From Rhodobacteraceae bacterium UBA1943 (GTDB lineage: Bacteria; Pseudomonadota; Alphaproteobacteria; Rhodobacterales; Rhodobacteraceae), in NCBI GenBank assembly GCA_002336845.1, contig DDEX01000101.1:1-10816 (forward strand): 10,816 nucleotides of DNA, read 5' to 3'. Shown here one piece after another: positions 6,245 to 10,816 of this stretch. The first letter of the stretch is position 1. Each line of letters opens with the position of its first letter. Both the position numbers and the translations under genes were made by a program. Below the pieces are notes generated by a model. It had not been told where the DNA came from, ran no database searches, and was given only the letters and a program-made list of their open reading frames with translations.

Positions 6245-7619
6245 GCCCCCACAGATCGTACTCCCCGGCTTCCTCAACCTGAACCGTCACCAGATCGCCG
6301 GGGGCCAGCCCCTCGAACCCCTCGTCGATGAACAGGTTGCCGTCGATTTCCGGTGCATCGGCCTTGGTGCGGCAGGTGGCGCCCTCTTCGTCCACCTCAT
6401 CGACCAGAACCTGCATGGTCTGGCCCACCTTGGCGGCCAGCTTCGCCTCGGAAATCGCCTGGGCCTTGGCCATGAAACGGTCCCAGCGGTCTTGCTTGAC
6501 CTCTTCAGGCACATGGTCGGGCAGGGCATTGCTGCGCGCCCCGGCGACGTTTTCGTATTGAAAACAGCCAACACGGTCCAATTGCGCCTCATCCAGCCAG
6601 TCGAGCAGGGTCTGGAATTCTTCCTCCGTCTCGCCCGGATAGCCGACGATGAAGGTGGAGCGCAGAGTGATCTCGGGACAATCGCGGCGCCAGGCTGCGA
6701 TTTCATCCAGCGTTTTCGCAGCCGCCGCAGGCCGCGCCATGCGTTTCAACACATCCGGGTGGGCGTGCTGGAACGGGATGTCGAGGTAGGGCAGCACCAG
6801 CCCTTCCGCCATGAGGGGGATCAGGTTGCGCACATGAGGGTAGGGATAGACGTAGTGCAGCCGCACCCAGGCACCCAAGCTGCCCAGATCGCGGGCAAGG
6901 TCGGTGATATGCGCCCGGTGTTCGCGCCCGTCGCGGCCCGCGGTGGTGGCGTGCTTCAGGTCCAGCCCATAGGCGGAGGTGTCCTGGCTGATGACCAGCA
7001 GCTCCTTGACCCCGGCCTCGACCAGTTTTTCCGCCTCTCGCATCACGGCATGGGCGGGGCGGGACACCAGTTTTCCGCGCATGTCTGGGATGATGCAGAA
7101 CTTGCAGGCGTGATTGCAGCCTTCCGAGATTTTCAGATAGCTGTAATGGCGGGGCGTAAGGCGCACGCCGGTTGCGGGCAGCAGGTCGATGAACGGATCG
7201 GGCGCAGGCGGCACCGCTTTGTGAACCGCATCCAGAACCGCCTCATACTGATGCGGGCCGGTCACGGCCATCACCTTGGGATGCGCACCGGTGATGTATT
7301 CGGGTTCCGCGCCCAGACAGCCGGTGACCAGCACCTTGCCGTTCTCGCGCAGCGCCTCGCCAATCGCGTCCAGGCTTTCGGCCTTGGCCGAATCGAGGAA
7401 CCCGCAGGTGTTCACAATCACAGCATCCGCCCCCTTGTAATCGGGGCTGATCGCATAGCCCTCGGCCCGAAGGCGCGTCAGGATGCGTTCGCTGTCCACC
7501 AGCGCCTTGGGGCAGCCAAGGCTGACCATTCCGATGGTGGGCTGGCCCTCGCGCCGAAGGGTGTCGGGCACGAGACTGCGGGCAAGGTCGGGGCGGAGGT
7601 TGGGCGGGTTCTGCGACAT
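6234..7619 (-). CDS. rimO: Ribosomal protein S12 methylthiotransferase RimO
   Basis: The product is 461 residues, typical for RimO. The N-terminal MTTase domain begins at GMVSLGCPKALVDSE (30-44), with the three cluster cysteines C36, C72 (NTCGF) and C101 (VTGCL). The radical SAM domain carries ISEGCNHACKFCIIPDMRG with C168, C172 and C175. HYVYPYPH, DIPFQHAHPDVLKRM and FIVGYPGETEEEF follow, then a C-terminal TRAM domain from about 390. The SLGCPKNxVDSE-like signature and the PFQH motif separate it from MiaB. Reaction (family knowledge): adds a methylthio group to an aspartate of ribosomal protein S12 using two [4Fe-4S] clusters and S-adenosylmethionine. The start at 7619 gives an N-terminal extension of about 28 residues before the core, and its Shine-Dalgarno is weak. 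It is not in an operon with its neighbours. Confidence 0.96.
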   Translation of the reverse strand: MSQNPPNLRPDLARSLVPDTLRREGQPTIGMVSLGCPKALVDSERILTRLRAEGYAISPDYKGADAVIVNTCGFLDSAKAESLDAIGEALRENGKVLVTGCLGAEPEYITGAHPKVMAVTGPHQYEAVLDAVHKAVPPAPDPFIDLLPATGVRLTPRHYSYLKISEGCNHACKFCIIPDMRGKLVSRPAHAVMREAEKLVEAGVKELLVISQDTSAYGLDLKHATTAGRDGREHRAHITDLARDLGSLGAWVRLHYVYPYPHVRNLIPLMAEGLVLPYLDIPFQHAHPDVLKRMARPAAAAKTLDEIAAWRRDCPEITLRSTFIVGYPGETEEEFQTLLDWLDEAQLDRVGCFQYENVAGARSNALPDHVPEEVKQDRWDRFMAKAQAISEAKLAAKVGQTMQVLVDEVDEEGATCRTKADAPEIDGNLFIDEGFEGLAPGDLVTVQVEEAGEYDLWGRVV

Positions 7620-7994
7620 GGGGCCGATATAGCCCCGAATCGCCTTGGCGTTAAGGGGAGCGTTTCATGCGTGAAATGCCAGTCAATGCGCTGATATCAC
7701 GCGGTAAAGAGGGGGGAGATAAAGTTTTGGCATCCTCACCCCGCCGCATTCGCGCCCGTCTTGACGTTGGTTTTGCCGGTTGGTTCGGTCGAGCTGCCAC
7801 GGCAAAGCGAACCAGCCGGGCCGATGATGTTGGCCAAATCGGGCGGCCCGATATCGATGTGACGCTCGCATGATGGGCGGAAAATACCACCATGACATGA
7901 ATAGGGCAGAAAAGACTCGCTCGAATCGGGTGAGCATGGCTTCTGAACCAGAGAGTTAACCATTTCTTGCAGTATTGATGCTTTGGGGGAAACA
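7620..7994. other. 375-base intergenic region without a convincing gene
   Basis: This is the longest non-coding gap in the window, between divergent rimO and the VPLPA-CTERM gene, so it must hold both promoters. I see no clear sigma-70 pair for either. TTGACT on the minus strand (7686-7681) and TTGACG on the plus strand (7761-7766) are -35-like but lack a good -10 at 16-18 bases. Short palindromes lie at 7663-7702, a 12-base stem at 7776-7819, a second stem at 7817-7850, and a CtrA-like half-site at 7956-7963. Short reading frames on both strands here (for example 7667-7873 plus, 7651-7995 minus) show no family resemblance and overlap each other. Confidence 0.6.
7776..7819. repeat. Inverted repeat: 12-base stem with a nested small hairpin
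   Basis: CCGGTTGGTTCG (7776-7787) pairs with CGAACCAGCCGG (7808-7819); the only non-Watson-Crick position would be a G-U pair in RNA. The 20-base loop holds a further TGCC/GGCA pair (7795-7798, 7801-7804). No T-tract follows, so it is not an intrinsic terminator. A second stem, CGGGCCG (7817-7823) with CGGCCCG (7844-7850), shares three bases with the right arm and cannot form at the same time. Confidence 0.5.
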
Positions 7995-8612
7995 ATGAAA
8001 GTATTTACTGTGGCGACGGCAATGGCGCTGACAGGGCTGGCGCAGGCAGAGGCGGCGGTGGTGGATGCGGTTTATTCCTCTGGCCCGCTGTCGGTGCAGG
8101 AAACATGCCTGACCTATTATCTGGAAAGCGCCTGCCTGGGGCCGGCGGTGGCCGGACCTTCGGCCGTGCAATGGGCGCTGCATGTTCTGGTAGAGACGGA
8201 CGACCTTATCTTTTCCGATGGCATTGCGCATGTCGAATGGGACGGGCTGGACCCGGTGATTGCTGCGCCCCAGATATATCGCTGGAACGGAACGGACTGG
8301 GCCGCCGAGGCTGCGACGCCCGGCTACGGCTTTGTGCCGCTTTTGCTGGGTTTTGATCTGAGCGACATGGGCGAGGCAACCAACTGGCAAATCTCTGCCG
8401 AGGTCTATCAGGATTTCGGAACATGGTATCTCGATGCCTGGGACGGCAAGGCGACCGCGACGCTGTGGCAGTTTGACGAAGGCGATCTGGCAGTGATGGC
8501 GCGGTATGCCGCCGGGGCCATCGCCCCGGTGCCGGTGCCTGCCAGCGCCCCGTTGCTGGGTGGTGCATTGCTGCTGATGACCGCTTATCGGCGGCGGCGC
8601 GCGCAGGGATAA
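7995..8612 (+). CDS. Secreted VPLPA-CTERM sorting-domain protein
   Basis: The product is 205 residues. The N-terminus is a signal peptide (MKVFTVATAMALTGLAQAEA, cleavage probably around residues 18-21). The mature part is acidic and rich in aromatic residues (IYRWNGTDW, GTWYLDAWDG) with two cysteines, C38 and C47, that could form a disulfide. The C-terminus is a tripartite sorting signal: VPVPA at 179-183, a hydrophobic stretch SAPLLGGALLLM, and the basic cluster RRRR at 199-202. Family knowledge: VPLPA-CTERM proteins are found in Rhodobacterales and are thought to be processed by a dedicated exosortase and delivered to the envelope or matrix. The body matches no family that I recognise. ATG 7995 has GGGGGA (7985-7990) four bases upstream; TTG 7983 is rejected because it lies before that Shine-Dalgarno. 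No exosortase is in the window. Confidence 0.85.
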   Translation: MKVFTVATAMALTGLAQAEAAVVDAVYSSGPLSVQETCLTYYLESACLGPAVAGPSAVQWALHVLVETDDLIFSDGIAHVEWDGLDPVIAAPQIYRWNGTDWAAEAATPGYGFVPLLLGFDLSDMGEATNWQISAEVYQDFGTWYLDAWDGKATATLWQFDEGDLAVMARYAAGAIAPVPVPASAPLLGGALLLMTAYRRRRAQG

Positions 8613-8613
8613 G

Positions 8614-8642
8614 TTTATCGGCGGCACACTCCGGGCTATAAA
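8614..8642 (+). promoter_or_regulatory. Candidate asmA promoter
   Basis: TATAAA (8637-8642) is a good -10 (five of six). A weak -35, TTTATC (8614-8619), lies 17 bases upstream, directly after the stop of the preceding gene. A transcript would start near 8649, leaving a leader of about 45 bases. Confidence 0.45.
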
Positions 8643-8691
8643 GGCACTCAAGACCCGGTAGGTTTTGGGTCAGTTAGGGCAAGGGAGTGTG
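8625..8691 (+). repeat. Inverted repeat that could mask the asmA ribosome-binding site
   Basis: CACACTCC (8625-8632) is an exact reverse complement of GGAGTGTG (8684-8691). The right arm covers most of the Shine-Dalgarno AAGGGAG (8681-8687). Between the arms lies a smaller stem, GACCC (8652-8656) with GGGTC (8667-8671). The left arm lies between the putative -35 and -10, so it would be present only in transcripts that begin further upstream. Confidence 0.5.
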
Positions 8692-8693
8692 TG

Positions 8694-10688
8694 ATGCGCT
8701 GGATTTTTCGGCTTGTGGGCGCGGTGGCGATTCTGGTCCTGCTGGCGGTGGCTGCCGTGTTTTTGCTGCCGGCAGAAAAGATTGCCGGGGTGGCCTTGGG
8801 CAAGCTGGAAACCCTGACCGGACGCAAGGTTACGCTGGAAGGATCGGTTCGGCCCTCGGTCTGGCCGGTTCTGGGGGTGGAAACCGGGCCGGTCAGCATG
8901 GCCAATGCCGATTGGTCGGACGAAGGGCCGATGTTCCGCGCCGAGGGGCTGGAGATCGGGGTCGATCTGGCGGCGCTGATCGGGGGCGAGGTCAAGATCA
9001 CCAAGATCGCGGCAACCGGCCCGAAGCTGGTGCTGGAGCGGGCCAAGGACGGGCGCGAGAACTGGGTGTTCGGGGGCAGCAATGGCGGCAGTGTGACCAC
9101 CGATACCCCCGGCGTGGGTCAGCCCTTCACATTGGACAAGGGCTTGATCAGCGGCGGCAGTCTGACCTTTGTCGATCATGGCACCGGTCAGCGGTTCGAC
9201 CTGACCGACATGGACATGACGCTCGCGGTGCCGGAATACGAGGGCAAGGCCACGGTCGCCCTGTCGGCGGTGCGTGGCGGGCAGGCCTTTGCCGCAAATG
9301 CCGACATCGGCGCCTTCCGCAGCTTTCTTGACGGCAAGGTCGGGCCGTTGAGGGCCGAATGGTCGGCTGGCAAGGCGAAAGGCACGTTCGAGGGGCGCGC
9401 AGGCTGGAACCCGATGGCTGCTGAGGGCGCATTGAGCGCCGATCTGGCGGCGCTGGCAGAGGTGTCGGCGCTGGCCGGTGTGCCCGCGCCAGCGCTGCCC
9501 AAGGGGTTAGGCGCAGGCGGGGTTGCTGTGACCGGGCAGGTCACGCTGACCGAGGCGGGCACGGTGCATCTGCGCGAGGGCAAGGTCACGCTGGACGGGG
9601 CGCCGCTGGCGGTAGAGGCCGACATGACCACGGCAGGCGAACGCCCCAAGCTGTCGGCGCAAGTCACCGCCGGGGCACTGGACCTGAGTGCTGTGACGGG
9701 TGGTTCCGGTGGCGGAGCGCAGGGCGGCGCCAAGGCCTCTGGCTGGCCCAAGGACAAGATCGATGCCAGCGGTCTGGGTGCATTGGATGCCGAAGTGGCG
9801 TTGACGGCGGACAGCCTGGACCTGGGTCTGGCCAAGTTCGGCGCAGTGCAGGCGATGGTCACGATCGACCGGGCAAGGGCGGTGTTCGACCTGCGGCGTG
9901 CCACGGGGTATGACGGCACGATTGCCGGGCAATTCGTGGTCAATGCCCGCAAGGGCCTGTCGGTCGGCGGCGATCTGACCTTTGCCGGATTGCAGTTGCA
10001 GCCCTTGTTGCAGGATTTTGGCGGCTATGACCGGCTGATCGGGACGGGCGATCTGCGGGTGAAATTCCTTGGTTCCGGTGGGTCGGTTGATGCGATCATG
10101 CACAGCCTTGAGGGGCAGGGCACCATGTCATTGACCAAGGGCGAGCTGCGGGGGCTGGATGTCGCCGGGATGCTGCGGACGTTGGACACAGGGTATGTCG
10201 GCGAGGGGCAAAAGACGATTTTCGATTCTGTCGCAGGCAGTTTCGTGATGAAGGCCGGCGATCTGTTCAACGACGATCTGGCGCTGGTTTCCCCCTATGT
10301 CACGGCCAGCGGTCAGGGCCGGGTGGGCCTGGGCGCGCGCGATCTGGAATACCGGATCAAGGCGACGGCCCTGGCCGACGATCAGGGGCAGGGCGGGCTG
10401 ACCGCGCCTTTGCTGATCAGTGGCACCTGGGCCAAGCCGAAATTCTCGCTGGATCTCGAGGCACTCGCGCAGGAAAGGCTGGATGAACAGAAGGCCAAGC
10501 TGGAAGCGCAGGCCGAAGCGCGGGCAGCGGAATTGCGCGCCAAGGCCAAGGAGAAGCTGAAGGATGAGCTGGGCATCGAGCAGGCACCCGACGAAAGCCT
10601 GGAGGATGCCGCCAAACGCAAGCTGAACGAGGCGGTATCGGACGAGGCTCAGAAGGCGCTGGAGGATCTGCTGGGGGGCGGCAACTAG
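8694..10688 (+). CDS. AsmA family envelope protein
   Basis: The product is 664 residues. One N-terminal membrane anchor (RWIFRLVGAVAILVLLAVAA, about 2-26) is followed by the AsmA N-terminal pattern: LPAEKIAGVALGKLETLTGRKV, GSVRPSVWPVLGVETGPVSM, GLEIGVDLAALIGGEVKI and GRENWVFG near 121. A long beta-rich body has a Gly/Ala/Ser-rich linker near 336-352, then an AsmA_2-like region including LTKGELRGLDVAGMLRTL near 478-495. The last 77 residues (588-664) are a highly charged, probably helical or coiled-coil tail. Family knowledge: AsmA-like proteins are inner-membrane-anchored periplasmic proteins linked to outer membrane assembly and phospholipid transport. ATG 8694 is preferred over GTG 8691 because of its six-base spacing from AAGGGAG. 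It is probably monocistronic, ending in the terminator at 10699-10726. Confidence 0.93.
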   Translation: MRWIFRLVGAVAILVLLAVAAVFLLPAEKIAGVALGKLETLTGRKVTLEGSVRPSVWPVLGVETGPVSMANADWSDEGPMFRAEGLEIGVDLAALIGGEVKITKIAATGPKLVLERAKDGRENWVFGGSNGGSVTTDTPGVGQPFTLDKGLISGGSLTFVDHGTGQRFDLTDMDMTLAVPEYEGKATVALSAVRGGQAFAANADIGAFRSFLDGKVGPLRAEWSAGKAKGTFEGRAGWNPMAAEGALSADLAALAEVSALAGVPAPALPKGLGAGGVAVTGQVTLTEAGTVHLREGKVTLDGAPLAVEADMTTAGERPKLSAQVTAGALDLSAVTGGSGGGAQGGAKASGWPKDKIDASGLGALDAEVALTADSLDLGLAKFGAVQAMVTIDRARAVFDLRRATGYDGTIAGQFVVNARKGLSVGGDLTFAGLQLQPLLQDFGGYDRLIGTGDLRVKFLGSGGSVDAIMHSLEGQGTMSLTKGELRGLDVAGMLRTLDTGYVGEGQKTIFDSVAGSFVMKAGDLFNDDLALVSPYVTASGQGRVGLGARDLEYRIKATALADDQGQGGLTAPLLISGTWAKPKFSLDLEALAQERLDEQKAKLEAQAEARAAELRAKAKEKLKDELGIEQAPDESLEDAAKRKLNEAVSDEAQKALEDLLGGGN

Positions 10689-10698
10689 GCCGTGAAGA

Positions 10699-10726
10699 AA
10701 AACGCCGCCCGAAAGGGCGGCGTTTT
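10699..10726. terminator. Bidirectional hairpin terminator between asmA and the gcrA-like gene
   Basis: AAAACGCCGCCC (10699-10710), loop GAAA, GGGCGGCGTTTT (10715-10726): a perfect 12-base stem with a GNRA tetraloop and T-tracts on both strands (four Ts on plus, five on minus). It begins 11 bases after the asmA stop and lies 20 bases beyond the stop of the convergent gene, so it can serve both. Confidence 0.92.
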
Positions 10727-10745
10727 GAGGTAACTGCGGCTTGGG

Positions 10746-10816
10746 TTAACGGCGGCGGTCGCGCCGGGCGCTCATTGGCTGGAACGCCACCCCGACATGC
10801 GCCTCGCAATAGGGTT
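10746..10816 (-). CDS. gcrA: C-terminal end of a GcrA-type cell-cycle regulator (partial)
   Basis: Only the last 22 residues are in the window, ending at TAA (10748-10746): PYCEAHVGVAFQPM, then SARRDRRR. The CEAH piece resembles the second half of the zinc-ribbon-like motif near the end of GcrA proteins (usually preceded by a CG-P-x-x-GKPYC segment), and the arginine-rich tail also fits Rhodobacterales GcrA. Family knowledge: GcrA works with sigma-70 at promoters methylated by CcrM to control cell-cycle genes. The DNA-binding N-terminus lies outside the window, so the call rests on this short tail. It is convergent with asmA and shares its terminator. Confidence 0.6.
   Translation of the reverse strand, partial: PYCEAHVGVAFQPMSARRDRRR

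Noticed and set aside
6492..7694. Plus-strand open frame of 400 codons
   Set aside because: It is antisense to rimO, with His/Gln/Arg-rich composition and no recognisable domain.
7776..7850. Intergenic stems as intrinsic terminators
   Set aside because: Neither stem is followed by a T-tract on either strand, and no gene ends close by.
7667..7873. Small plus-strand frame of 68 codons in the intergenic gap
   Set aside because: It begins inside a palindrome, has no Shine-Dalgarno at the right distance, and its Arg/Ala-rich product resembles nothing known.
7651..7995. Minus-strand frame of 114 codons in the intergenic gap
   Set aside because: It overlaps other short frames, lacks a Shine-Dalgarno and has no family resemblance.
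8585..8625. Direct repeat TTATCGGCGGC at 8585-8595 and 8615-8625
   Set aside because: Two 11-base copies 30 bases apart, one coding for the Arg-rich tail and one in the promoter region. Probably chance in GC-rich DNA; too short for an attachment site.
1..10816. CRISPR array, prophage, insertion sequence, tRNA or rRNA
   Set aside because: I found no regularly spaced repeats, transposase or integrase motifs, or RNA gene signatures on either strand.

Overview
The window looks like chromosomal DNA from a GC-rich alphaproteobacterium, most likely a member of the Rhodobacteraceae (Rhodobacter/Gemmobacter/Paracoccus-like). The pointers are a MoxR-DUF58-DUF4159 gene set placed head to head with a DUF1285 gene, a protein with a VPLPA-type C-terminal sorting signal, and the tail of what appears to be a GcrA-type cell-cycle regulator. 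This placement rests on recognising protein families, not on a database search.

Left block (1-3871, minus strand): a tightly overlapping three-gene operon reads leftwards. It encodes a MoxR AAA+ ATPase, a DUF58 protein with a degenerate von Willebrand A (VWA) site, and a large BatA-like/DUF4159 membrane protein that runs off the left edge. An 85-base divergent promoter region (3872-3956) separates it from a rightward run: DUF1285 protein, hydroxypyruvate isomerase (3 bases later), then UbiK, the ubiquinone-biosynthesis accessory factor.

Middle block (5641-7619): a compact ParD/ParE toxin-antitoxin pair with its own promoter and a palindromic operator candidate. It is followed, tail to tail with only 3 bases between the stops, by rimO on the minus strand (ribosomal protein S12 methylthiotransferase).

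Right block (7620-10816): a 375-base gap without a convincing gene but with several inverted repeats; a secreted VPLPA-CTERM protein; and an AsmA-family envelope protein. The leader before asmA contains an inverted repeat that could mask its ribosome-binding site in read-through transcripts. A strong, probably bidirectional hairpin terminator separates asmA from the convergent gcrA-like gene cut by the right edge.

Most of the window is ordinary housekeeping and envelope biology. I found no phage, CRISPR, insertion sequence, tRNA or rRNA. The points worth checking are the degenerate metal sites in the two VWA-type proteins, the parDE operator, the structured gap at 7620-7994, and the asmA leader. 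I see no clear evidence of an undescribed multi-gene system.
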